Source: Kitagawia praeruptora (taxonomy: Eukaryota > Streptophyta > Magnoliopsida > Apiales > Apiaceae). Taken from it: a stretch of 64,000 bases of DNA. The stretch covers positions 67,125,001-67,189,000 of the forward strand of contig CM075349.1 in NCBI GenBank assembly GCA_037693485.1, written 5' to 3'. The position numbers and the translations under genes are program-made. The notes under the pieces are model-generated. The model was not told where the DNA came from. It worked only from the letters and a program-made list of their open reading frames with translations, and did no database searches. This document shows positions 33,052-45,308 of the stretch, piece after piece. Position 1 is the first letter of the stretch. Each line of letters starts with the position of its first letter.

Positions 33052-34910
33052 TGTTAGGTCCGATAAGATTGTAGAAGGGGGGGTTGAATACAATCTATAT
33101 CATTTTCTCCAAATTTGTCTTATGAATAAAATTTAATTCCAACAAATTTGTGCGGAATATAAATAACACAAATAAGTTGAATATAACAATATATTAACTT
33201 GATGGGTGTTACAAAATTAGTACAAATGATTATCAAGTAATTAATAACTAATTAGAAAATTCGACATGAACTTTTCTAATTTAGTTAATAAAAATCAAGA
33301 TATCAAATTGTGAACTAGGAAACTTAATTCGCTAGTAGTACAAGAATCACAAGTAAACAAGTTCCACCGGATAGAATATTACAAATGAGATGAACTTGAA
33401 TTTACAGAAATTAATTTGTATGTGTTCTTGAGCTTGAGAGAGAGAATGGAGGCTGCTGTGTTTGTAAGGATATAATGTTATGTTTTGTTCCGTGTGTTAC
33501 TGACTCTTTTGCAATCTCCTGTCTTTTATAGTTCACCCATAGTCATATTGCTTTGTTTTAACTGATATAACAATCAGTTAACAATAATATAACTATCGGT
33601 ATAACTATCACTTGAACTAATATGACAATCAATTGAACTGAATATGACTATCCATTTCAATATACCTATCGGTATGACTACCGATTTAAATCATTTTTGT
33701 TGCGGGTCGGAGGAGTGTGGAACACGCGCGCGCTGTACTGGCTTGTCCCGGGCGCGTGTGATACACGCGGGACATGGAAAGTGGAGGACCTGGCCGACAA
33801 CATGTGCATGTGAACAACAGCTTTTCAATTCTTTGTTCAACAATTCAATTGAATTGTTTGTTTAATATATTATACCAACAAACATCATCAACTTGCATTT
33901 CTTTGTTTATTCCCACGCCTGACCTGCCTCCTTTGTTTAAACGAATTCAATTTGGTTCGAACGAATTCTTTTTAACCCGCACAGCTTATAATCTTTAATT
34001 AATAAATAATTATTTTAATCCAGAAATTATAAAAATAAATATCTAATAATATTAGATATTTATAAATATAATTTTCTAAATAAATAAAATATTTATTAAT
34101 ATAAAATTATAATTAAACTCTAAACTGCGGTTACCTGGGCGTCTGGAACTGGACTCCTTTTGCTTAACAAAAAATATATCAATTCCAACCGGGATTCCAG
34201 TTTTAAGAATATATCACTTTCCATATTCTTGTGATAATTCTATTTTCTCATAACCCGTCCAGGTGTAAGCTACGGTCTCTTGAGGATGTGAAACCGGACT
34301 CCTTTTGCTTAGCAAAAAATACAACAATTCTAACCGGGGTTTCAGCATTAAGAATATATCATTTAGAATTTCTTTATGATAATTCTTTTTCCTCGTAGCC
34401 AGTCCACTTGATAATAAAATCCTTGTGGTTAATTAATTTAGCACTTCTGTTGCTTGCACAATGATTTTCTCACATACCAGTCTTGATAGCTTGAACCACT
34501 GAAGTTAATGATGAACAACCACTGTTGAATGTTGACACTCGATGTACTGTCTGGTTCATGAGTGACTAACCGCAATGACTGTTCTTCATATATTGACTTT
34601 AAAATCTGGTTCCTTTTCTTTTCTTCTCTCTCTCTTTAATCTTCTGTACTGTCTCTGTCACCTTTGAAATCTCTGTCACTTTAAATGAATCCACTTATTA
34701 ATGAATACTCCACTGAGGCTTGATCAGTTGACTGAGCTTCTTTCAATGTAGTAATTCCCCAAGTCTGTAGATTGACCTTGATCTTTTTCTTCTGATAGAT
34801 AATACATTCTGAGATTCCTTGTGACAGTCTATATACTATTTACTATTACAATCTTGTTTAAGTTGAGTTGTATCCTCGAAATACAAATAGGCTACATCAT
34901 ATGCCTTTCA
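33052..34910 (-). repeat. Sirevirus A 5' LTR
   Basis: The 1859-bp partner of the 3' LTR lacks a 35-base block near 33700 that the 3' LTR keeps at about 23362-23396. TATA box TATAAAAG is at 33523-33530 (minus), the likely promoter of the element RNA; transcription would start shortly left of it, about 450 bases before the LTR end. Confidence 0.92.
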
Positions 34911-34915
34911 TCTTC

Positions 34916-35241
34916 CAGTTGGATTTTGCTTACTGGACCACCTCTTAATTAAAGAAAATTCCACAAGCTTCGCGTGGACAGTAAGACCGTCAAATTCTGA
35001 CTTCTGGAACTCAAGATATGGCCCAAACAGTGTTAAATAGCCCGTGTAGCCCAATAATACGAATTTTCTCCTATTTTATCTCCAAAATAGCTCTTTTTGC
35101 TCCAAATCCTTCCAAGTCATGAATTCTTTATTTCCTACAATAAAACAATCAAATCTATTAAATAGAAATCCAAATCAATGCAAAACACAATAAATAAGAG
35201 AATAAAATAATCTAGAATATATATAAAAATGTACTCTATCA
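34916..35241 (-). repeat. Athila-A 5' LTR, outer part
   Basis: It continues the LTR interrupted at 22708. Joining the flanks reproduces the text at 3270-3330 of the left LTR. The outer end TGATAGAG is at 35241, where coding sequence of the Sirevirus B env-like ORF takes over. Confidence 0.88.
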
Positions 35242-37923
35242 CTTGCCTTTGATTTCACTCTCCTTTTAGTTTTGGATTTGGGGACTTCCTCAGGTTCCCT
35301 CATTTCATCCTCTACCTCATCCATTAACTCCTGAGCCAGCCTGGCTTGCTTCTCCTCTGAGTTTTCATATTGATTTTCTTCACTTGGATGAGCTTCCTTT
35401 AGAAGTTTGGAGGTCTCCTCTCTTTTTGCTTCAACAAATCTATGATGGCTGTTGGATATATTTAACACATTTCCATTCCTTATTATTACAGTCATCCAAT
35501 CTCTTACACTCTTATTTGTCTTTTCCTTGAACTCTTTGATTGTCTTTCCCATTAGCTTCTCATCATCATCCTTGGGAAATGGAAAGTCCAATTGTAACTT
35601 GTTCTTCCCTTTTGCCTTTGGTGGAGAGTAGGCTCTGGTTCTTATGTATGGTTCAAATTCTTTGACATAAGATGGTTCAGCATCATAGAATGTAGGAGCC
35701 ACAATCTCTGGAGTGAGCACCTTCAGAATTGTAGTGGATGTTGTTGGAGCTGAGGACTGAGTAGAGAACAGAGTTGATACAATTGATTCATTGATCATTC
35801 TCTCTATCCTCAGAATTCTTTCATTTGCCTCCTTGTTGATCTTTTCTAAGGCCTCTATTCTGGCATGCCTTTCACCATCTGAGATTTTTGATAGACTCTG
35901 AATCTCAAGCAACACCATTTGTTTCTTCTTCACATGGGAAGCCTATATAGAGAACTCTGTTGGATTGACCACTATAGTTGGCTGTTGCTCCCCCTCAATT
36001 TGTGCTTTCTTGCTACTGGATGCTGGAATTTGACTAGAAGTAGCTGCAACCTCTTCTACCTTTTTCTCCCCCTTTTTGTTAGCATTAAGGGCTGGAGGTG
36101 AGGCTGCAAGTAGCCTTTCCAGTAGCTTAGTCTGTTTGGCTTGGTTGGCAATGAATGTCTGCATTTGAGATTCCATACTATCCACTCTGGAGGAAAGATG
36201 CTTAACAGATTTGGCCAGACTATCTTCCTTCAATAATTTGCTAGACAGCACCTTCTGAGTGGTAGTAGGGGCTAGTGCCTCAATCCTGGCATCTAGTTCT
36301 ACTTTCATTTCCCTTATTGCAGTTTGGACCTCCTCCTGTTGTGTTCTTTGAATAACCATATGCATCTTGTGAAGTTTGAGGGAGGCCAGTATTTGCTGAA
36401 GGACAGCCTTCCTCGGTGGGCCTGCATTGGTGCTCAGCCATAGCAGATTGATATTGCTTCATAATCTCCACATTGAAGTCACCAACCACAGTGGTAGCAG
36501 AGAATAGCCATTCTGGAGTATCCTCCACATTTACTTCTTCATCACTTGATGTGATATCACTGTCATTATTGCCAAACTCTTCACTGTCAGCATCTGAAGG
36601 CAGAGCTGTCAAAGCTTCCTTTGCTCTTTGTAGAGATTGTGAGGTGTGCACTAGGTGCATTGCCTCCTCTGCCTCCACATTGCCCTGTTGTGCCATGACT
36701 TGATAGGCAGAAACGGGATGAGTAAAGGTTTCAGGATCCAAAGAGATGAAGTCAATGATTGACTGATATTCTTGTCGAAATTCCATCTCTTTAGAAGCTT
36801 CATTAACCTCCATTAACTCACTTGCAATGATTGGATCTTCCTGCCTTATCTCTCCTGTAGTCCCTTCTCTCCTCTCATCTCTTTTTTCTTGCATCAAGGG
36901 CTCCCCTTGGCTCACACCTCTCACACCCTCACCTTCACCTACTAAGGTGGAACTCTCAATCTATCCTTTTGCCTGACCGGAAGAAATGGTCATCCTCTCA
37001 TTATTTTGCTCTCCTTTTGCCTGCTCTAAAGGTAGCCTCTCACTCCCTTCCCTCATTCCTAAAAGTGTTTCAACTACTGAGAACTCCTCCACACTTGACA
37101 CAGGAATGTCAGATATAGCAGTGGTAGAGTGAGTTATCAACGGATAAGGAATATCCGTTGATGGAGTAGTTATAGCTGTCAACGGATGGCTAGACATAGG
37201 CGCATCCGTTGATGGAGAAACACTTGTCAACGGATGAAGGATATCCGTTGATGAAGGAAAGATAGTATCTGTTGAAGTGAAAACCAACACTGAATCTGTG
37301 GAGATTGATTTTAAATATGATGCCACAGATGTTGTTGTGAATTCAGGAATGGAAGATTGATGGCCCAACAAATCATCTAGAAGATGATGACCACCAATTG
37401 TAGAGTGGGGCTTCTCCAAGAATCTTAAAGATGGAGAATCAGGAATTGATGTAGATATCATATCCACATCCAGAGATGGAGTTGGTGATGGTGGATTGAA
37501 ATGTGTATCGATTTGAATGTTAAGATCTAGGGGCTGTGACTCCACATTTATTGGAGCCACATCAACCTGAGTTTGAGAAGGTACAGTTTCCTGTACTTTG
37601 TGTGTACCCTGTGATTCCCCTATGGTTTTAGATTTTACTCTTCTTTCATAGGTTTTTGAGAGAGGGCTAGTGTCCCTTACCCTTTTGTGCAGTGTTCCTT
37701 GTGGGGAACTTGATTCAGTAGTCACACCCTGTTGAGAGGATGTAACTAAAATTTGGCTTGTAGGTTCATTAACAGTCTTTTGAGAGACTGAAATGTTGGT
37801 TGCACCTGCCTCACCTTCCTTATCCTTAGGGCTTCTTTGATGTTCACCCTGTCCCTCACCACTCACTACCACCTTCACACTCCCCTCAAGAGTTTTGGTA
37901 GGTTTTACAATAGGTGTCTTTTG
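35242..37923 (-). pseudogene. Sirevirus B env-like ORF, C-terminal part
   Basis: The minus-strand frame resumes after Athila-2 in the same phase as the part at 44372-45308. It reads on to a TAG at 36961-36963, continues in frame to about 36300, shifts frame within 36280-36365, and has another TAG at 35943-35945 before it meets Athila-A. The protein is rich in S, T, P and charged residues. Two likely coiled coils are seen: around VKHLSSRVDSMESQMQTF (about 36150-36220) and ALEKINKEANERILRIERM (about 35790-35860). Coiled coils and this position match the env-like ORF of Sireviruses; no convincing transmembrane segment is seen in this part. Six TCAACGGAT-type motifs sit in 37137-37251. Confidence 0.75.
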
Positions 37924-37928
37924 AGAGA

Positions 37929-39411
37929 TGTTTGCACTAATTCACTCAAGCGTACGTGGTCACAAGTAATATAGATATAAGTCGAGTTCGTTCCCACAGA
38001 GATCTGGTTATGATTTTAATTCAGTAGATGTACCTATGCAACAATGTATGATTATTATTCACTGCTAAGACAATTAACAAATTTGGGTTTAATAAGCTAA
38101 ATTAAATAAGAATTAAATTAACAAACTAAGAATTAACTAACTAACAAGAATTGGAATCGAAATTCTTCTGCAAGAGAAAACATGGGATCCTAACTTCATT
38201 AAATACTTTGCTTAGATCTGACGCCTTTAATCACTATATGCAACGGATATGATATCTGATCGGATAACACGAAACAAGTACACACTACCTGTCAGCATAC
38301 GTATACCAAACTAAACATACATCCACAAAAGAGATAGAAGATGAATAGACACCAATTATGCTTAGACCCTATATGTCTATAGAATTTGAAAACATAACGG
38401 TTGAAGAGCAAGTTATCCATTAAGATCACATAGGGCAATATAAGTATTTTCATCTCATACTACGAATCATGTTGATAAACAATCATGAACCTATGCTAGC
38501 ATGGCAAGTTCTAAATCTCAAGATCCACTTTCACTTCACAAGAGATTAACAAATTAGATGTTAGCTACGCATCTAACAATTAAGCATACCCATACGAGGA
38601 TATCAGATATACATCACACACAGATCTGTAAAGCATCAAGATACTAAAGCTCCATAAATAAATCCGTTAGAATCCCATGACAACGATTAGCTCATAATTG
38701 AACCTCTCGTCATCATGGGATCTGATGAAACCATGATAAAAACAAAGTATGAAAATATACGAATAAACCTAAGTAATTGATATGTAATGGTTTGTAGAAC
38801 ATGTTTTTGATGTGCCCCAAGGTGTGTATTTATAGCCCCAAGTGTCTCCTTTTCCAAGCAATTACCGTCTTTGAATTAGGATAGAATTCCGGCAATTTCC
38901 GTTCTTGAATGGATTAAAATTGCAATTCCCCTGTTTAACACTGATTCTGGAACGTTCTGGTCGTTCATAACAATTGCCATATTGATTAGGAATAGAATTT
39001 GAGCAGTTTCCCATTAAAAATCGAATTCCAGAATGTTCTGTCGGCCTAGCGCGCGCCCGCGCTCACCACAAGCATGATTCGACCGCGCCCGCGCCTGGTC
39101 AAATTCTGATGTCAATATACGCGCGCCCGCGCGCAGTTACAACTCATTATGAGCGCGCCCGCGCTCACCTCCTGCTGCACAGACTGATTTTTTCATTATA
39201 CTGATTTCTCGTCCATTTCCAATGCAACTCTCGACACTTGTTCCTTTGAGTTTAAAAACACCACATAGCTGCTGGAAACTCCATTCTGTCACCTAAAAAT
39301 GCATCCTACACAATTCTCACAAAAAAAGATTAAAACACACCAATACTTGAGACGAAAACATCAATTTAAGCCGAAATGGAATGATCCAAGTGGATATAAA
39401 TCCACTTATCA
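37929..39411 (-). repeat. Athila-2 3' LTR
   Basis: The minus strand begins TGATAAGTGG and ends GTGCAAACA. TATA box TATAAATA at 38827-38834 (minus). Four GC-rich units based on GCGCGCCCGCGC lie at about 39048-39165. Confidence 0.92.
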
Positions 39412-40894
39412 CACCCCCAAACTTAAACCGATGCTTGTCCTCAAGCATAAACAATTACAACTATTTACAACTAATTAGTACCACTTCCGTAGGTGATCAC
39501 GGTTGCATTTGGCATATGCAAAAGCCCTTTAAACCCCTAGGCAGCCCTAGTGGACGAGTAAGGTCTCGTGAGGGCCTATAGCGAATGTACCCACAAAATC
39601 CATTTAACCTAATGCAATGCAATGCATGAATGCAACTAAATGAAAAATTCAAGATCCCCTTCAAACTCACCAAAACCAACTAACAAGCAAATATCTCAAA
39701 AAATGCAACAAATCCAAGCAGAGCTCGACTAAGTCCCCGTATACTAACAATACATGAACAGAAACGTGCGTGTGTGCGATGCTCATCAGAAATACTCCCA
39801 ACACTAGGTCAAAAATCATACATATCCTTCGCCAAGACAATCACAGGTTTATAAATAGAATAGACTGTAGACACTTCATAACTTAGAAACACCTTCATCC
39901 TTATTCAAGTTAGCCAGGTATTCATGCTTTATTACTATACTACGACACATGATACTGTATATAATACGCATGCTTATTTAACCGTGCAATGAATGAGACC
40001 CCAAAAGGTTTATACAATAATACCCATGTAGCGAGTGTTAGGTCAGCAATCCCAAACCACAAGGGCTTTAGGTTACTAGGACTAAGTCCCCTCAGACTTA
40101 ATTACTCGAGTATTAAAGAGCTCACTCTGGTTAATTTTGCATATAAACAAATAAAAATTGACTCTTTTTTTTTCTTTTCTTTCTCTTTTTTTTTTCATGC
40201 AATCTGGAATGAGCCTTTCTCAATTCCAACCCTAGACTACTCATATAAATATGAGCTGGCTACTAGCCAATTGACACCTAGCCATTACTTGACAAATATT
40301 AACAACTAGCATGAAATTCCTGTTTTCCCCCAAACTTAGACTTTAATGCTCCTACGCCATCAAGGGAATAACGAAAATTCTAAATATAATCAAGTGATTA
40401 AATCTCAAAACAACCAAACAAGCATGACCTCAACCTAGCCCAAAAGCACCCAATGAGACTGTGTAAAAGTTTTGTTCCCGTAACATGCAAGTCAATTCCT
40501 AGGAACTATAAATCAGCCCTCTACTCATCATCACCACACTCAATTAAACATCTACCTATCAATCAGAATCAGCTCGTCCTAAGGGATCAAGAAGTATGCA
40601 TGCCATGAAAATGCAACTAAATGAACTCACATGGTATACGAAAATAAAATAACAGAATGTCATATATGAACACACGTAAATAATACGAACAACACAATCA
40701 TGCATGAACTACCATTACTATGCAAAACATGATATCCTATATGAACACAAATGACTCACATAATCACAACTAATTACATATACATTACTTATTCCCCCAA
40801 ACCACCCCCAAACTTTAAATATTCAATGTCCGCATTGAATGGAAGTAAATACGAGGGATAACAAACATACTTAATCATCGAAACTTGAAAATTC
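39412..40894 (-). other. Athila-2 3' non-coding region
   Basis: No gene is supported. The element strand has three polypurine-like tracts of the form AAGTTTGGGGG: at the LTR (39412-39429), at 40326-40340 and at 40791-40820 (two G runs). A perfect 8-bp hairpin, ATTCAATG/CATTGAAT with loop TCCG, is at 40821-40840. Bases 39412-39607 are the conserved block shared with Athila-A, with stem ACGAG/CTCGT at 39554-39569. Confidence 0.75.
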
Positions 40895-41809
40895 TTACAC
40901 CGTATCTCTATATGGCCATTTAATTATCTTTTCCGGAGCTACATCCTCGATGACAAGTTTTAGCCTTCTTTTCTCTTCAAAGGTATCAGCCACAATGTTC
41001 ACTCCACTACCTGCAAAGTTAGCAATAATAATAATAAGCAAAGCAGATGGATGACCCAAATATGCATACCTCTTGTGATCTGATAGTTTAAGCTCAAGTT
41101 TGGATGCTTCTTCAACATGATGATTTTCTACCAAAGACTGATCAAGAATGGAGATAGACGGACTAGGAACAGAGGTGGGAAGTTCACCAACAGAAGTCTT
41201 AACCACAGACTTAGGATCAAAAGAACAATCCTTAAGTTGACTTTCATGCTTAGAACAAATAGCATTCAATTCCTCCAACATCTCATCAGAAGTAAAATTC
41301 CTGTACAACTCATGAAGATCCTCATTACCCTCAATCAAAACATCTTCCTCAAGAAAAGACTCAATTGCACTATCCTCAAGATTTGACCATGAAACCACCT
41401 CATCAACCAGCACCTTAGAATCCCAGAGATCAGCCAAGCCTAGTGACTCACACTCTTCCTCCTCATCACTATCCACCACAGGTTCTGACAAAACAAAATT
41501 TTCTTCTTTTTCTGTAGGATCATGATCATGAATTCCTTCTTCATCCTCAATTGCTGAATTCTGATCATTCCTGACTTTTCCAGATCTGAGTGTTATGGCA
41601 TTAACCTGCTCCATGCCATCTTGTTTTCCTGGATTCACCTCTGTGTCACTAGGAAGAACTCCCTGCGGTTCGTTGATAAAGGCACTTGCAATTTGCCCAA
41701 TCTGATTCTCCAATGTCTTGAGAGATACCGCCTGACTTTTAACCATCAACCTCAATTCATCCAATTCAGATTTTTCATCCGAAAATTGACCATCATCCCC
41801 ATGAAACTG
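40895..41809 (-). pseudogene. Athila-2 region downstream of gag (deleted pol start)
   Basis: It is in the same frame as gag. It begins like an Athila post-Gag linker (LRLMVKSQAVSLKTLENQIG, VNAITLRSGK), passes through a long acidic stretch, and reaches LELKLSDHKRYAYLGHPSAL. That last segment aligns with ELKSLPSNLKYVFL just upstream of RT in Athila-A. It then jumps to an unrelated short end at 40895. Protease active-site and RT motifs are absent, so a deletion has removed pol. Confidence 0.75.
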
Positions 41810-42772
41810 TTACTGCTGAAAATCTTGATTGTTGCTCCAGTCGAAATTGGGATGATAGGTGGTTGGAGCTGGTTGCGAAGGTTGCTGGAAGTTGCTCACA
41901 AACTGTGCCGATTCAGAAGATATGGCACATTGACTAGTCTCATGTGCGCCCTCACATAGCTCACAAACACTAGCAACTTGAGGCACCCCTTGCTTTGACA
42001 TAAAATCCAATTTCTTATTAAGTGCCTCTAGCTGAGCTGCTAGAGCTGTGACTGTATTAACTTCCAGAATTCCCGCTAATTTGCCTTGTGATAATCTCTG
42101 AGTTGGATTCTGGTATTCATTCGCAGCCATCATCTCAATTAGCTCATAAGCTTCCGCATAGCTCTTAGCCCATAAAGCTCCACCTGATGCTGCATCTAGC
42201 ATGGGTCTTAACTGTGCACCCAAGCCATTATAAAAGCAGTTAATCACCATCCAATCTGGCATCCCATGATGTGGACACTTCCTTAGCATCTCCTTATATC
42301 GCTCCCAAGCCTCGCACAAAGATTCTTCAGACTGCTGTGAAAATTGAGTAATAGCGTTCCTGATTGCTGCGGTCTTTGCCATGGGGAAAAATTTAGTGAG
42401 AAATTTCTGAGCAAGATCCTCCCATGTTAAAATAGAACTTGCTGGTAGAGAGTACAACCAGCCCTTAGCTTTATCCCTCAAAGAGAATGGGAAAAGTCTC
42501 AATTTGATAGCATCTTCCGACACCCCGTTGATCTTGAAAGTGTCGCAGATCTCAATAAAGTCCCGGATGTGCATGTTAGGATCCTCCGTAGGAGCACCCC
42601 CAAACTGAAACGAATTCTGCACCATCTGAATTATGCTAGGCTTGATTTCGAAAGTATTAGCTGCAATAGCTGGCATGACAATGCTAAATTGGATGTCCTT
42701 GATCTTTGGTTGAGAATAATACATCAATGCTTTCGCTGCTGCTGCTGGTTCTCCCATTGCTACCTGCAACAC
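41810..42772 (-). pseudogene. Athila-2 Gag (one stop codon)
   Basis: The frame runs from ATG at 42772 for 320 residues to a TAA at 41810-41812, after which the same frame continues. The Gag domain includes FEIKPSIIQMVQ, DKAKGWLYSLPA, KFLTKFFP and CPHHGMPDWM. The zinc knuckle CELCEGAHETSQC has the CX2CX3HX4C spacing usual for Athila. Two upstream ATGs in the same frame are possible. Gag would assemble particles; without Pol the element depends on a related autonomous element. Confidence 0.88.
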
Positions 42773-42867
42773 ATAAAACTAAACAACTATATATAAAAAA
42801 CAATCCGAGTAAGTGAACTCTAACGACCACTATTGACAAGCACATAAACCAAAAATAAAACATCGAT

Positions 42868-42887
42868 GATCCCCGGCAGCGGCGCCA
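42868..42887 (-). other. Athila-2 primer-binding site
   Basis: The minus strand reads TGGCGCCGCTGCCGGGGATC, six bases after the 5' LTR. It corresponds to the tRNA-Asp-type PBS typical of Athila elements. Confidence 0.88.
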
Positions 42888-42893
42888 AAAACT

Positions 42894-44366
42894 TGTTTGC
42901 ACTAATTCACGCAAGCGTACGTGGTGACAAGTAATATAGATATAAGTCGAGTTCATTCCCACAGAGATCTGGTTATGGTTTTAATTCAGTAGATGTACCT
43001 ATGCAACAATGTATGATTATTATTCACTGCTAAGACAATTAACAAATTTGGGTTTAATAAGCTAAATTAAATAAGAAGTAAATTAACAAACTAAGAATTA
43101 ACTAACTAACAAGAATTGGAATCGAAATTCTTCTGCAAGAGAAAACATGGGATCCTAACTTCATTAAATACTTTGCTTAGATCTGACGCCTTTAATCACT
43201 ATATGCAATGGATATGATATCTGATCGGATAACACGAAACAAGTACACGCTACCTGTCAGCATACGTATACCAAACTAAACATACATCCACAAAAGAGAT
43301 AGAAGATGAATAGACACCAATTATGCTTAGACCCTATATGTCTATAGAATTTGAAAACATAACGGTTGAAGAGCAAGTTATCCATTAAGATCACATAAAT
43401 ATAAGTATTTTCATCTCATACTACGAATCATGTTGATAAACAATCATGAACCTATGCTAGCATGGCAAGTTCTAAATCTCAAGATCCACTTTCACTTCAC
43501 AAGAGATTAACAAATTAGATGTTAGCTACGCATCTAACAATTAAGCATAACCATACGAGGATATCAGATATACATCACACACAGATCTGTAAAGCATCAA
43601 GATACTAAAGCTCCATAAATAAATCCGTTAAAATCCCATGACAACGATTAGCTCATAATTGAACCTCTCGTCATCATGGGATCTGATGAAACCATGATAA
43701 AAACAAAGTATGAAAATATACAAATAAACCTAAGTAATTGATATGTAATGGTTTGTAGAACATGTTTTTGATGTGCCCCAAGGTGTGTATTTATAGCCCC
43801 AAGTGTCTTCTTTTCCAAGCAATTACCGTCTTTGAATTAGGATAGAATTCCGGCAATTTCCATTCTTGAATGGATTAGAATTGCAATTCCTATGTTTAAC
43901 ACTGATTCTGGAATGTTCTGGTCGTTCATAACAATTGCCATATTGATTAGGAATAGAATTTGAGCAGTTTCCCATTAAAAATCGAATTCCAGAATGTTCT
44001 GTCGGCCTAGCGCGCACCCGCGCTCACCACAAGCATGATTCCACCGCGCTTGGTCAAATTCTGATGTCAATATACGCGTGCCCGCGCGCAGTTACAACTC
44101 ATCCTGAGCGCGCCCGCGCTCACCTCCTGCTGCACAGACTGATTTTTTCATTATTCTGATTTCTCGTCCATTTCCAATGCAACTCTCGACACTTGTTCCT
44201 TTGAGTTTAAAAACACCACATAGCTGCTGGAAACTCCATTCTGTCACCTAAAAATGCATCCTACACAATTCTCACAAAAACAGATTAAAACACATCAATA
44301 CTTGAGACCAAAACATCAATTTAAGCCGAAATGGAATGATCCAAGTGTATATAAATCCACTTATCA
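42894..44366 (-). repeat. Athila-2 5' LTR
   Basis: The 1473-bp partner of 37929-39411, with TATA box TATAAATA at 43788-43795 (minus) as likely promoter. One of the GC-rich units is shortened (about 44040-44050) relative to the other LTR. Confidence 0.92.
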
Positions 44367-44371
44367 AGAGA

Positions 44372-45308
44372 CACCTGAGGTTTGCTTTTTAGATTGTGGT
44401 TTTGAAACTTTGGATTTGGTCACTTTGGTAGGAGCCTGTTTGGTCACAACTACAGACTCCATTTTGACACTAGAAGGCAAAGAAATTTGGGGGTTAGAGA
44501 TAGGAGTTTCAGGGTTAGATATAGTTACCTGAACAATTGGTAGATATACCAATTGTACTTCTGCATTTAAGTTCATTCGAATCAAATCACTTAAGACTCT
44601 TTTCTCATGAACAAAATAATTGAACTTGCTATCCGGGTTAGCAATGGATAGCTCATTCTCAGATACATGTAGTGCTAAGAGCATCAAAAATCTAGCAAAA
44701 TAGATATTCTTGCTCCTAGTTTCCTTTTTACCTAATTTTGTTGCTATCTCATACATGACTAGTGTGCCAAAATTATAGAATTTATCAGTCAAAAGCATAC
44801 ACATCATAACTAGCATGGAATGGGTAACAACATCAAAATTACTAATTTTGCCTGAAAAAGTTTTAATGAAGGCATCACAAAAATAACTCCATTCTTTAAC
44901 CATCCCTTTCCTAACAATTTTCCATAAGTTCTCAGTACTAAGGGCATAATTTATGGAATTAAGCATGGCAACAATTTCAGCATTACTGGGTACTTCCAGA
45001 CAGTTATTCTCAGGCAATTTTAAACAAGCAGTTATCACATCAGAATTAACTACATAGTTTTTACCCTTTAAAGAAAAAGCAAGTGTACCGTCTGTGCCAA
45101 TATACTCAGCAGATGCCCACACCTCTTCAATTACCTCGTGGATTAGAGGAGTGGTGGCAGTCATAGCATATGACAGTTTGCATTTCTTCACGAAATTCAT
45201 CATGGTGTGATAAGCTTCTGGAGCATTCACTGTATCAGCAAAGGCCGCGAAATTGTTCTTCTCATATGTAAACCCAGTGGAAGACATCATCTTAACAATA
45301 GGCGTCAT
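44372..45308 (-). pseudogene. Sirevirus B env-like ORF, N-terminal part (disrupted by Athila-2)
   Basis: An uninterrupted minus-strand frame from ATG at 45308. It currently ends at a TGA formed by the first bases of the Athila-2 LTR; with the insert ignored, the frame stays open into the part at 37923. The first 240 residues are globular, with hydrophobic helices (for example MLVMMCMLLTDKFYNFGTLV, about 165-185), then a basic S/P/K-rich tail. I recognise no enzyme motif. Its place after pol matches the Sirevirus env-like ORF. A cellular role is unknown. Confidence 0.72.

Larger units (their letters stand above)
22709..34910 (-). mobile_element. Sirevirus A: apparently intact Sirevirus-type Ty1/copia element
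   Basis: The 12.2-kb element has two LTRs (22709-24605 and 33052-34910), a 5-bp target duplication TCTTC (22704-22708 and 34911-34915), PBS, full-length gag and pol and a long 3' region. LTRs differ by a 35-bp and a 3-bp indel and only a few substitutions that I noticed by eye, so insertion is recent. No env-like ORF of useful length is present, unlike Sirevirus B. Confidence 0.95.
3142..35241 (-). mobile_element. Athila-A: Ty3/gypsy (Athila-type) retrotransposon with nested insertions
   Basis: Read on the minus strand the order is: right LTR (34916-35241 joined to 22105-22708), a rearranged LTR cluster, PBS (12983-12998), gag, protease, RT-RNase H-integrase, env-like ORF, 3' non-coding region, left LTR. 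The left and right LTR pieces share sequence that the inserted cluster LTRs lack (compare 3142-3300 with 22565-22708), so they are the two ends of one element. The outer left end lies beyond the window. The right end at 35241 breaks the env-like ORF of Sirevirus B, so Athila-A inserted into Sirevirus B; the presumed 5-bp target there is CTTGC (35242-35246), unverified. Confidence 0.8.
37929..44366 (-). mobile_element. Athila-2: gag-only non-autonomous Athila-type retrotransposon
   Basis: The 6.4-kb element has LTRs 37929-39411 and 42894-44366, target duplication AGAGA (37924-37928 and 44367-44371), a complete PBS (42868-42887), and PPT (39412-39429). It encodes a Gag plus a short trailing region, with no RT, RNase H or integrase. 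LTRs differ at roughly 1-2 percent of sites by eye plus small indels, so it is older than Sirevirus A. It inserted into the env-like ORF of Sirevirus B. Confidence 0.93.
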
